NCBI GenBank assembly: GCA_016930735.1
Contig: JAFGGF010000372.1
Span: 1 to 30,730 of the forward strand
DNA length: 30,730 nucleotides
Origin: Prolixibacteraceae bacterium
Lineage (GTDB): Bacteria; Bacteroidota; Bacteroidia; Bacteroidales; Prolixibacteraceae
Reading direction: 5' to 3'
This document shows, piece by piece, positions 1 through 7,639 of the stretch (positions within the stretch are counted from its first letter, which is position 1; every line of letters begins with the position of its first letter). Made by a program: the position numbers and the translations under genes. The notes under the pieces were generated by a model that was not told where the DNA came from, searched no databases, and saw only the letters and a list, made by a program, of their open reading frames with translations.

Positions 1-209
1 CCGTAATTCCATGAAAAAAAATTTGCCCAAAAATAGTAAAACTCTGAAAACCGATGAAGTTTTCATTGATTATTTAGTATTTATTTAATATATGTGGAAA
101 TTTAACTGATCAGGAGAACCTGTTATTCCTGTCAACTGCATTTTTTTTTATAACACCGATTTTTTTTTCAATATCAGCGAAAATTTTGTACGGTAACCCT
201 GTCCTTTCT
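1..209. other. Left-edge non-coding stretch
   Basis: No convincing gene is visible. A 25-codon frame beginning at 11 is lysine-rich and ends at 88, with nothing to recommend it. There are two T-runs, at about 141-149 and 160-168. The first follows a GC-richer segment and might be what remains of a terminator for a gene to the left, but I see no clean stem. Confidence 0.4.
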
Positions 210-217
210 TACATTTG
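186..217 (+). promoter_or_regulatory. Bacteroidota-type promoter for the lipoprotein/LytS pair
   Basis: TTG at 186-188 and TACATTTG at 210-217 are separated by 21 nt. They match the -33 TTG and -7 TAnnTTTG elements known for the primary sigma factor of Bacteroidota. The box contains the TTG at 215 that could otherwise be read as a start codon. Transcription should begin a few bases downstream, so translation must start at the ATG at 242. Confidence 0.6.
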
Positions 218-241
218 AATGAAATTTTAAATTATAATAAA

Positions 242-850
242 ATGAAAGCTAAAGCTAAAGTATTCTCAATCTTATTAATACTGACAATTTTCTTTTCAGG
301 ATGCGTGGTCTTTTCTTTTTATCCTTTATATACCGAAGATGACCTTTTTGAAAACGACCTGTTAACCGGGACCTGGGTTGATGATGAAGAAACAGTCTGG
401 ACTTTTACTCATCCTTTGAAGGATAAAAATAATCCGGATTCTGAAGATAAAACCTCTTATAAATTAATTCAGAAATATAAAGACTCGGATAAAGGGGAAG
501 GCTCAGAATTTAAAGTTGTTGTTATTAAACTTGATGAGAATTATTTTATCGATTTTTATTTGGTTGAATATGGTAATGATGACCCTGCTCTGGCTGAATT
601 CCATCTAATTCCGGTTCATACATTTGCAAAAGCCGGTTTCGAAAATGGAAAAATTAATATTAACTGGTTCGACCAGGACTGGCTGGAAAAACTTATCAAA
701 CAAAACAAAATCAGAATTCACCATGAAAAAAACGACGATTTTATTTTGTTGACTGCAAAACCTCAGGAATTGCAAAAGTTTGTTACAAAATATGTAAATT
801 CGGAAGAAGCTTTTGAGGACGGGCTTGCTGTTGAATTAACCAGGGAATAG
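242..850 (+). CDS. Lipoprotein of unknown function upstream of a LytS-type kinase
   Basis: I do not recognise the family. From the ATG at 242 the protein has about 202 residues. It begins with a lysine-rich n-region, a hydrophobic stretch and a lipobox ending in SGC at residue 21, so it should be lipid-anchored in the envelope. The mature part is acidic, with several aspartate/glutamate clusters and aromatic residues, and no membrane segment. A longer reading from TTG at 215 is unlikely because that codon lies in the -7 promoter box. The stop codon TAG (848-850) directly abuts the GTG start of the histidine kinase, so the two are almost certainly co-transcribed. An inferred role is an accessory envelope sensor for the kinase; unrelated co-transcription is equally possible. 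Confidence 0.75.
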   Translation: MKAKAKVFSILLILTIFFSGCVVFSFYPLYTEDDLFENDLLTGTWVDDEETVWTFTHPLKDKNNPDSEDKTSYKLIQKYKDSDKGEGSEFKVVVIKLDENYFIDFYLVEYGNDDPALAEFHLIPVHTFAKAGFENGKININWFDQDWLEKLIKQNKIRIHHEKNDDFILLTAKPQELQKFVTKYVNSEEAFEDGLAVELTRE

Positions 851-1888
851 GTGATCAGGAAAATATTATATATCCTTGACAGGATTGCACGGAACAGGGT
901 GTTGCAACACATCCTGTTCTGGGCTTTGTCATTCCTGGTACTTCTGAATATTTTAAAGGTTTCTGCCGATATTCAGCCCATCGACTATATTTATACCCTG
1001 TTTTTTCACACACCAATTGTACTGGCTGTTTACATAAACCTGTTATTTCTTTTTCCCTTATTCCTGGAAAAACGACGCTTTGTTATATATGGTGCAACAT
1101 TGGCTGCAACTATTTCAGTCAGTTGGTTTTTTTACGATTTTTTATTCGGAAGATGGATTGATATTATATTCCCGGGTTACTATTTTATTGCATATTACAA
1201 TTTCTGGGATATTGCTTTATATCTTTCAGTATACATAGCAGCAACCAGCCTGATAAAACTGGCAAGGGGATGGTTCAGGCTTCAGGAAATTCAAAAGGAA
1301 AAGACTTTAACCGAATTAAAAGCTTTAAAATCACAGGTGAATCCGCATTTTCTGTTTAATTCGCTTAACAGCATTTTCAGCCTGGCACGGAAATCTTCAC
1401 CGGTACTTCCCGACATCATCCTGAAATTAAGCGGAATGATGCGCTATGTTATCTACGAAACCGATGTGGAAATGATTTCTTTGCAGAAGGAAATTGAGAT
1501 TATCAAAGATTATATCGACCTGCAAAAATTACGCAGCAGTAACTCAGAAAATATTACACTTGAAATTCTCGGGGAAGTCGGAGGACATAAAATTGCCCCT
1601 CTCCTTTTCCTTCCTTTTGTTGAAAACAGTTTTAAACATGGAATTAAAGGTGGGGCAAAAAATTCTTTTATAAAAATAAGGATCGAAATAACAGGAGGGG
1701 TCCTTAATTTTGAAATTGAAAACAACCAGGGAAATCCGGCTGAAATTCATGATGATGGATTTAAAGGAATAGGCATTGAGAATGTCAGGAAAAGGTTAAA
1801 CCTGATTTACCCCGGTGCCCATGTTTTAAAAATTTCGGGAACCGATGAAAGGTTTAAAGTATTAATGCAGGTGCAATTGATTGAATAG
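851..1888 (+). CDS. LytS/YehU-family sensor histidine kinase
   Basis: An integral-membrane sensor kinase of the His_kinase (PF06580) type, which partners LytTR response regulators. The N-terminal 135 residues hold about four hydrophobic segments (roughly 18-36, 48-70, 78-95 and 115-135) and no large periplasmic domain, so sensing probably occurs in or near the membrane. A short linker leads to the phosphoacceptor motif NPHFLFN with His166. The HATPase region follows, with PLLFLPFVENSFKHG as its N-box and GIGIENVRKRL as a glycine-rich box. The start is GTG at 851, directly after the upstream stop; no ATG lies near enough to give a complete first membrane segment. The cognate LytTR regulator lies 147 bp downstream. 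Length (345 aa) is normal for the family. Confidence 0.9.
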   Translation: MIRKILYILDRIARNRVLQHILFWALSFLVLLNILKVSADIQPIDYIYTLFFHTPIVLAVYINLLFLFPLFLEKRRFVIYGATLAATISVSWFFYDFLFGRWIDIIFPGYYFIAYYNFWDIALYLSVYIAATSLIKLARGWFRLQEIQKEKTLTELKALKSQVNPHFLFNSLNSIFSLARKSSPVLPDIILKLSGMMRYVIYETDVEMISLQKEIEIIKDYIDLQKLRSSNSENITLEILGEVGGHKIAPLLFLPFVENSFKHGIKGGAKNSFIKIRIEITGGVLNFEIENNQGNPAEIHDDGFKGIGIENVRKRLNLIYPGAHVLKISGTDERFKVLMQVQLIE

Positions 1889-1891
1889 ATA

Positions 1892-1918
1892 GAAAGGACT
1901 GAAAGGATTGAAAAAATC
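1892..1918 (+). repeat. Three imperfect 9-bp tandem units between kinase and regulator
   Basis: GAAAGGACT, GAAAGGATT and GAAAAAATC lie head to tail just after the kinase stop. The first two differ by one base; the third is degenerate. Further on (about 1954-1979) is another low-complexity stretch with repeated GCGCA/AAAGC words. These may be regulatory or simply slippage products. Confidence 0.45.
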
Positions 1919-2035
1919 AGTATTTGTAAATGGTAAATAGGAAGTGGTGAAAAAAGCGCAAAGCGCATGGCTCAAAGCCTAATGTATGTAAAATAACAGA
2001 GTACTACCTAATTAGAAACGAGTATTAACAAAAAT

Positions 2036-2731
2036 ATGGCTGTTAAATGTTTAATTGTTGATGATGAACCTCTGGCACAGGATGTTTTAAAAGATTATGT
2101 TGAATCATGCCCCGAACTGGAATTGGTTATGATCTGCAATGATGCACTGGAAGCGGGTGATATTGTCAGAAAAGAAAACATCGACCTGCTTTTCCTTGAT
2201 ATAAACATGCCCCGGTTAACCGGGATTAATTTTGTAAAAAGCCTGAGCCACACACCGTTGTTTATTTTAATTACCGCCTATCCTGAATTTGCCATCGAGG
2301 GATTTGAAGTGGAAGCAGTTGATTACCTTCTGAAACCGGTTCCTTTTGAACGTTTCCGGAAAGCAGTAAACCGGGCGTTGGAACGACTCGAAAACAGACA
2401 AATTTCAGAACAAACTCCAATTCAGCACATTTTGGTTAAAGCCGATAAAAAGAATTACCGGATTGAATTTAATAACCTGCTATTCCTTGAGGCCATGGGC
2501 GATTATGTTCGTTTCTACATGGAAGATAAAAAACTGATGGTTCACGGGACTTTAAAAGAAATTGTTCAGAAACTCCCCGAAAAACAATTTATTAGAATAC
2601 ATAAATCCTTCATAGTAAACATCTCAAAAGTAAATTATATTGAAGGGAATATGGTAAAACTGGGTAATGAAAAAATACCGGTGAGCTTAACTTATCGCGA
2701 GGAGTTTTTTAAAATTATGAATAACAAATAA
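2036..2731 (+). CDS. LytTR-family response regulator
   Basis: A two-component response regulator of the AlgR/LytR type. The receiver domain covers residues 1 to about 120, with the acidic pair D9-D10, phosphoacceptor Asp55 in LFLDINMPR, the switch Thr in ITAYPEFA and the conserved Lys in YLLKPVPFERF. The LytTR DNA-binding domain covers about 130-228 and contains the typical core around FIRIHKSFIVN. It should be phosphorylated by the LytS-type kinase encoded just upstream and bind direct repeats in target promoters. The 147-bp gap from the kinase suggests either read-through or its own promoter; I could not identify a good TAnnTTTG box there. Length (231 aa) is typical. Confidence 0.92.
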   Translation: MAVKCLIVDDEPLAQDVLKDYVESCPELELVMICNDALEAGDIVRKENIDLLFLDINMPRLTGINFVKSLSHTPLFILITAYPEFAIEGFEVEAVDYLLKPVPFERFRKAVNRALERLENRQISEQTPIQHILVKADKKNYRIEFNNLLFLEAMGDYVRFYMEDKKLMVHGTLKEIVQKLPEKQFIRIHKSFIVNISKVNYIEGNMVKLGNEKIPVSLTYREEFFKIMNNK

Positions 2732-2755
2732 AATTTGATTTATTTAAATACTTCA

Positions 2756-3356
2756 TCATAATTCATAAGGAATTGTACATGCATAATTATAAATAATTAG
2801 CCCCCAATTATTGGCAACCTTAATCCACCCATAAAAGACTTTATCTTTTTGTTCTATTCTGATTCCGATATATTTTGGACTCATGTCACGCCACAAACCA
2901 CTAACCCATGAACTAGTCATTGAAATATCTTTTAAACTTCTATAAATAATTCCCTTTTCACCTGTCCAATTTAAATTATCATCAATAGTTTCATTAACAA
3001 GAAAAGTATTAACTGTAATAGTATCATTTAATGTTACAATTTTATTATTATTCAATGGTGAAATTGAAAACTCAAAATTTGAATAACCAGAAGATATTTT
3101 TTCTTTATACGCAAATTTATAATCGGGATTCCCATCATTGTCTATATCGAAAGAAGCCTGAGAAGATCCTGCCAGGTATTTTAGAGTATCATTTACAATA
3201 TCAGTATAAAATACACCTTCGCCTGAATTCTGTCCTGCAAGAATAAAATCAGGGATGATAGTTTGCTTTTCTGTTTCCTCATATTTCTCTGATTCTTCTT
3301 TATTACATGCTTAAAACAAATATCAGCAAAAATCCAATAATAATAATTCTGTACAT
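2756..3356 (-). pseudogene. Lipoprotein gene with a frameshift at the lipobox
   Basis: Starting from ATG at 3356 the minus strand encodes a clean signal peptide (MYRIIIIGFLLIFVLS) and then hits ATG-TAA at 3308-3303. In the adjacent frame, from 3307 on, translation gives CNKEESEKYEE and continues without a stop for about 180 residues to TGA at 2756. Adding one base after the AGC codon would restore an L-S-A-C lipobox and join the halves. The gene is therefore one base short exactly at the cleavage site. The mature part contains DIDNDGNPDYKF, an Asp-rich motif seen in many Bacteroidota surface lipoproteins, and no recognisable enzymatic domain. Treating only 2756-3055 as a gene would miss half of it. 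It may be a true pseudogene, a sequencing error, or a phase-variable site, although no homopolymer is present. Confidence 0.75.
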
Positions 3357-3397
3357 AACAATATGAGTAAAAGGAACCAACAGGATCAATAAAGATA

Positions 3398-4156
3398 CTA
3401 TATAAAATCTTTTAAATCAATAGCTTCAGCAAATTTATAACCAACCTCAAAAACCTTGTCAGCTTTATTGGCTTTTAACAGGTCGAATTTATCCAGTTCT
3501 TTGGGTTCTATATACAAATCGGAGTTCTTTTTGGCAAAATCGATCCGGGCATGAACTCCCAAATGGAAAGTCCGGGTTGCCACCTGAATGAGGTTTTTTA
3601 TTTTCCCGGTTTCATTTATTGGATTAATGTTTTGTGTAATTATTTTATAACATTTACCCAAGAGGGGCTCAACCGGAAGGTTATTCAATACACCGCCGTC
3701 AACATACTGAAAACCGTTGTAATTAACAGGTGAAAAAAGTACCGGTATTGAAGAAGATGCCAGCACTATCTCATGGATTGGACCCTGATCAAAAAAATCA
3801 ACCTTGCCCAGGTTCAAATTTGTTGCACCAACAATAAGCGGTATTTTCAGTTCTTCAATATTCTGTTGTTCAATTTCTTTTATAAAAAGTTCTTTTAAAC
3901 CATCGAGTTTTAGCAGTCCGTCGACCGGAAGGTGGATTTTGGTGTATTTAAGAAATCCTCCTTTTGCAAGAATTTCAAGGGTTTCAAAAGGTTCTTTTCC
4001 GCTTGCTATAAATGCTCCGACTATAGCACCCGCACTGACACCGGAAATTATATCCGGATAAATACCTTTTTCCTTTAAGTACTGCAAAATTCCCAGGTGG
4101 GCAAAACCCCTGGCTCCTCCCCCGCTAAGTACAAATCCCCGATTGTATTTTTCCAT
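3398..4156 (-). CDS. Patatin-like phospholipase
   Basis: A small (252 aa) patatin-family lipid acyl hydrolase, similar in size to bacterial RssA-like proteins. The glycine-rich oxyanion motif SGGGARGFAHLG is at residues 11-22, the nucleophile elbow GVSAG has Ser41, and the catalytic Asp is in VDGG at Asp153, completing the Ser-Asp dyad. There is no signal peptide or membrane segment, so it is probably cytoplasmic. Substrate cannot be read from sequence; membrane phospholipids or lysophospholipids are typical. The gene stands between a GH8 gene upstream and the broken lipoprotein gene downstream on the same strand, with gaps of 33 and 41 bp, so a shared transcript is possible. Confidence 0.9.
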   Translation of the reverse strand: MEKYNRGFVLSGGGARGFAHLGILQYLKEKGIYPDIISGVSAGAIVGAFIASGKEPFETLEILAKGGFLKYTKIHLPVDGLLKLDGLKELFIKEIEQQNIEELKIPLIVGATNLNLGKVDFFDQGPIHEIVLASSSIPVLFSPVNYNGFQYVDGGVLNNLPVEPLLGKCYKIITQNINPINETGKIKNLIQVATRTFHLGVHARIDFAKKNSDLYIEPKELDKFDLLKANKADKVFEVGYKFAEAIDLKDFI

Positions 4157-4189
4157 AACGGGGTAAAGTTACGAAAGAATCAAAAAATA

Positions 4190-5503
4190 TTATTCCGGAT
4201 TCCAGATTTTAAATTGGCCACTGCAATGCAGCATACTCATCATATATAAAGTTCCATCGTAATAACGATCGCTATGAGACACTGGTACAGGAGTATTCCA
4301 GAATTCTTCAACAAAATCTCTGGCAACTTCATGATCTGCAGCCAGACTCATAACCGCACTTGTGGCAACAAGCCCTGCCCTGTGGCCCGGATCAAGCACT
4401 TCACCTTCCTGAGTAAACCTATGGCCAAATTTATTAACTCCGAATGAAGCAAAAAACGATTGTAACCGGTTACTCAGTTCAACTTCGCGAGGATCTTTTT
4501 GCCACCACGAATAATCAAAAGCCCAGTTCGACTGGGTCCTCCATGAATCATATGCAAATGTCGCAGCTCTCCGGTTCCACCGCGATTGTACCTGAGTCCC
4601 GTCAAAGTTGGCATAATCGGTGCAAAGCCCGGTATTCGGATCAACATGCTTGTAAAAGAAATTCCGGCTTGAATCGGCAGCAATTGCCCAGAATTCACGG
4701 TCTTCTTCTGGACCCCAGCGAGCCCACAATTCATAATATCCGGGTAAATGATACGACGGATCGGTAAATTCATTTCTTCCGATATCAGGCACAAAACGGA
4801 TCATATGATACTCTTCGTTAACCATGTTGCCAATTGAAAGCTGCCCGTATAATGTTGGCCCGGTAATTTCTTTCCGATGCCTGATATTTGTCAGAATACG
4901 ATCAGCCCATTCTTTGTAATTGTAAATTCCCTGACCATTACCCCAGCGGTTGGCAGAGAAATACAAGGCCATAACAAAATACTCTTCACCATCCGGCGCC
5001 GGAGTTTCAGCACGTGGCCTTCCGTCATAAAAAATCGACCATGAAAAATATCCTTTGTTGGGATGCCCTTCCTTATCAACATACATATGGGTTAATGCCC
5101 AGTTCCAGAGTGCATCAAATTCTTCTTTTTTATCCATCTGAACACAGATCATCATCCCGTATGACATACCTTCGCTCCTGACATCATTGCTGTTAATATC
5201 AGCCAGATATGCCAGTTTCCCGTTTTCATTCTCCCCGTCTTCAAAATAAATCACCTGGGCACTGTCGCCATGAAAAAGTTGTTGAAATGTAGCTTCAACT
5301 TTAGCATCCACTTCCTGTTGCGAATGGCCATTTTCAACAAATAGATTCCGGTATTTGCCTGTTTTATATGCTCCTTTGCCATCGGCAGGATCAGAGCATG
5401 AAAATGCTATTAATCCGGTCAATAATACCATAACAAAAAAAATGGGGGAAAAACGATTTAAATTAAATTTTATGATTTTTTCAAAATAGGTAGTTGGTTT
5501 CAT
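4190..5503 (-). CDS. Glycoside hydrolase family 8 lipoprotein, xylanase/Rex-like
   Basis: A GH8 enzyme of 437 aa. The candidate general acid is Glu111 in VRSEGMSYGM, with Asp171 in APDGEEYF and a base-like Asp319 in FAYDSWRTQ. These match the catalytic set of reducing-end xylose-releasing exo-oligoxylanase and related GH8 xylanases, so xylo-oligosaccharides are the most likely substrate; chitosanase or licheninase activity remains possible. The N-terminus has a basic region and a hydrophobic segment ending in AFSC at Cys36, suggesting a lipoprotein, though the lipobox is not perfect. Acidic residues follow the cysteine (CSDPAD), as in surface-export signals of Bacteroidota lipoproteins. No SusC/SusD pair is nearby, so it is not part of a visible polysaccharide-utilisation locus. 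Confidence 0.9.
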   Translation of the reverse strand: MKPTTYFEKIIKFNLNRFSPIFFVMVLLTGLIAFSCSDPADGKGAYKTGKYRNLFVENGHSQQEVDAKVEATFQQLFHGDSAQVIYFEDGENENGKLAYLADINSNDVRSEGMSYGMMICVQMDKKEEFDALWNWALTHMYVDKEGHPNKGYFSWSIFYDGRPRAETPAPDGEEYFVMALYFSANRWGNGQGIYNYKEWADRILTNIRHRKEITGPTLYGQLSIGNMVNEEYHMIRFVPDIGRNEFTDPSYHLPGYYELWARWGPEEDREFWAIAADSSRNFFYKHVDPNTGLCTDYANFDGTQVQSRWNRRAATFAYDSWRTQSNWAFDYSWWQKDPREVELSNRLQSFFASFGVNKFGHRFTQEGEVLDPGHRAGLVATSAVMSLAADHEVARDFVEEFWNTPVPVSHSDRYYDGTLYMMSMLHCSGQFKIWNPE

Positions 5504-5508
5504 AACAG

Positions 5509-5578
5509 GTTATTTTATTTAAGGCTAATTTAACTGATTTTGACAGATATATCAATCTGTCAATTTAAATAAAATAAC
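5509..5578. repeat. Nested inverted repeats between dsbD and the GH8 gene
   Basis: An outer perfect 14-bp inverted repeat, GTTATTTTATTTAA (5509-5522) and its complement (5565-5578), encloses an inner perfect 8-bp one, TTGACAGA (5540-5547) and TCTGTCAA (5556-5563). Both cannot be drawn as a simple single stem because the spacers are 17 nt on one side and 1 nt on the other. The element fills the gap between the dsbD stop and the GH8 start. It could terminate dsbD transcription, form a leader structure for the GH8 mRNA, or be an operator. Confidence 0.6.
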
Positions 5579-5591
5579 ACAAATGAACTAT

Positions 5592-7529
5592 CTATAACGC
5601 TTTTTTCAGAAATTCCCTGAATTCCTCATTGTCGAAGGTTACCCCATAAGTATATTCAGTTCCGTCGGGCATTATAATTACATGGAACGGAATGCTGTTG
5701 GTCCCGTATTTTGATATCTGTAAATCGAGGTTTTTCTTTCCCATTGTATTTTTCACTTTCCCGTCAACCGATGATGTGATCCATTCATTTTCCGGCAATT
5801 TGGTACGGTCGTCGTTGTACAATCCGGTAATCACAAAATTCTCAACCAGCAGTTTTTGATTTTCAGGGTCAGCCCAAACGGTATTCTCCATTTTTTTACA
5901 ATTGGCACAGGCATGCCCTTTAAAAACAAGGAACATGGGTTTACCCTGTTCTTTTGCACAGGCAAGCCCCTGTTCAAAATCAAAATAACCCGGCAGGTTT
6001 TGTGGCATATGCAATTTATCGGCATATTTTGGAGTGCCACACAATTCTTCGGGAATTGTCTGAGAAACCTGAGATCCTGTACTTAAATAATGATTATTTC
6101 CAGTTGCAGGAGGAATCAAGGCAGAGATTCCGGTAAGTGGTGCTCCAAGCAGACCTGTAAATAAATAAATCACAAACACAAAAGTTGCCATCGAAAGTAA
6201 AAACCTTCCGATACCGAGATATGGCAGGTCGCTGTCGTGTGAAAATTTGATTTTACCCAGTAAATATAATCCAAGCATAAAGAAAATTACAATCCAGATC
6301 GCAAGAAAAATATCACGGTTTAATATGTTAAGCCCGTAAACCTGGTCGATATTGCCCAGGAATTTTAGCCCAAAAGCAAGTAAAACAAAAGCAAAAACCA
6401 CTTTGATGGAATTTAGCCAGCCACCTGATTTAGGTAATTTGTTTAATGCCGACGGGAAAATGGCAAGCAAAGTAAAAGGTGTGGCAAATGCCAGTCCGTA
6501 AATAAACATTCCCAACAAAGGACGCATTCCACCATCCTGAACTGCCTGGATGATCAAAGCACCAATAAACGGCCCGGTGCAAGAAAAAGATACAATAACC
6601 GTAGTCAATGCCATAAAAAAAGCACCAATCAATCCACCTTTATCGGCTTTTGAGTCGGTTTTATTAACCAAACTGCTTGGTAAAATTATTTCGAAAGCAC
6701 CAAAAAAGGAAATAGCAAAAACAAGGAATAAAATTAAAAAGATCAGATTGGGAATCCAGTGGGTGCTCAGAATGCTTCCTACATTCGGACCAAAAACACC
6801 AAATGAAAATAATGCTCCCAGCAAAGTAAAAATTCCCACTATAGACAAACCAAAAAAGAAAGCTGTACTGATTGCCTTTTTACGGTTATCACTACCTCTC
6901 ATAAAAAATGAAACCGTCATAGGAATCATTGGAAAAACACAGGGAGTTAAAACGGATGCAAAACCTGCAACAAGCGATATTAAAAGGAATACCCAAATGG
7001 TTTGGCCTGTTGCAGAAGAACGTGTTCCAGCCCCACCTCCTGACTCATTTGCAGGCTGAACACTTCCGGTTTTATTAAAATCGAATGAAAACTCTTCTTC
7101 ATTCGGAGGCAGGCAGGTTTCATCGTTACAACCCATGAACATAACATACCCATCAATTTTAACAGGATTGTCTGTTTTCAGTTTTATTTTTTGTGTCAAT
7201 GTTACCTCGAGGCTGAAATATCGCAATGTAAGCTGAAAAGTCGGGTCAAAGTGTTCTTCCGGTTCAGGAGATTTCTGCAATTCCCCAGAAAACTCAAAAA
7301 GAGTGGAATCCTCATAAACGATCTGTGTGGCAATCGGGCCACCTTCAGGCAAGTACGTATCATACAAATGCCACCCTTTATCTATTGTTGCTTTAAATAT
7401 CAGGTCAACTTCTTTTCCATTTTGTTTTGAATCGAATGACCATTTTATAGGTTCTATGATTTGTGAAAATGAAAAGAGTGATGTTATTAATGTAACAGAT
7501 AATAAAAGTGCTTTTTTCATGTGGCGCAT
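5592..7529 (-). CDS. dsbD: Thiol:disulfide interchange protein DsbD
   Basis: A full-length three-domain DsbD (645 aa) that carries electrons from cytoplasmic thioredoxin across the inner membrane to periplasmic thiol proteins. A signal peptide (about 1-22) precedes the periplasmic alpha domain, whose redox cysteines are Cys134 and Cys139 in GCNDETCLPP. The membrane beta domain runs from about 176 to 465 with its two redox cysteines at Cys197 (TPCVFPMIP) and Cys317 (SFSCTGPF). The C-terminal thioredoxin-like gamma domain carries HACANCKK with Cys541 and Cys544. All six functional cysteines are present. The start could be Met1 or Met4; both give a good signal peptide. A TATATTTG box lies 22 bp upstream. 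Client proteins may include cytochrome c maturation factors. Confidence 0.93.
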   Translation of the reverse strand: MRHMKKALLLSVTLITSLFSFSQIIEPIKWSFDSKQNGKEVDLIFKATIDKGWHLYDTYLPEGGPIATQIVYEDSTLFEFSGELQKSPEPEEHFDPTFQLTLRYFSLEVTLTQKIKLKTDNPVKIDGYVMFMGCNDETCLPPNEEEFSFDFNKTGSVQPANESGGGAGTRSSATGQTIWVFLLISLVAGFASVLTPCVFPMIPMTVSFFMRGSDNRKKAISTAFFFGLSIVGIFTLLGALFSFGVFGPNVGSILSTHWIPNLIFLILFLVFAISFFGAFEIILPSSLVNKTDSKADKGGLIGAFFMALTTVIVSFSCTGPFIGALIIQAVQDGGMRPLLGMFIYGLAFATPFTLLAIFPSALNKLPKSGGWLNSIKVVFAFVLLAFGLKFLGNIDQVYGLNILNRDIFLAIWIVIFFMLGLYLLGKIKFSHDSDLPYLGIGRFLLSMATFVFVIYLFTGLLGAPLTGISALIPPATGNNHYLSTGSQVSQTIPEELCGTPKYADKLHMPQNLPGYFDFEQGLACAKEQGKPMFLVFKGHACANCKKMENTVWADPENQKLLVENFVITGLYNDDRTKLPENEWITSSVDGKVKNTMGKKNLDLQISKYGTNSIPFHVIIMPDGTEYTYGVTFDNEEFREFLKKAL

Positions 7530-7551
7530 ACTTTACTTTTTTAATTTTAAA

Positions 7552-7559
7552 CAAATATA
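7552..7559 (-). promoter_or_regulatory. -7 box of the dsbD promoter
   Basis: On the minus strand this reads TATATTTG, a perfect TAnnTTTG match placed 22 bp before the dsbD start. I could not find a TTG at the usual -33 spacing, so the call rests on the -7 element and its position. Confidence 0.4.
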
Positions 7560-7639
7560 TTAAGACCAACCTTCAAATAAACCTAATATTAAAGAAATTG
7601 TTTTAAACCAAGGGGTTGAAATTGGGCCTAGTCCCTCAT

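Noticed and set aside
1..12. Gene starting on the minus strand at 12 and leaving the window
   Set aside because: A TATTTTTG box precedes an ATG, but only four codons are inside the window, too little to support a call.
11..88. 25-codon reading frame at the left edge
   Set aside because: Lysine-rich, no recognisable motif, no convincing promoter; AT-rich sequence gives such frames by chance.
2756..3055. A stand-alone 99-aa gene starting at TTG 3055
   Set aside because: The same frame stays open upstream to the lipobox cysteine at 3307, so this is only the C-terminal half of the frameshifted lipoprotein gene.
6550..7059. 169-aa open frame on the plus strand
   Set aside because: Lies opposite the membrane domain of dsbD; its Lys/Pro/Ile-rich composition is the mirror of hydrophobic codons on the other strand.
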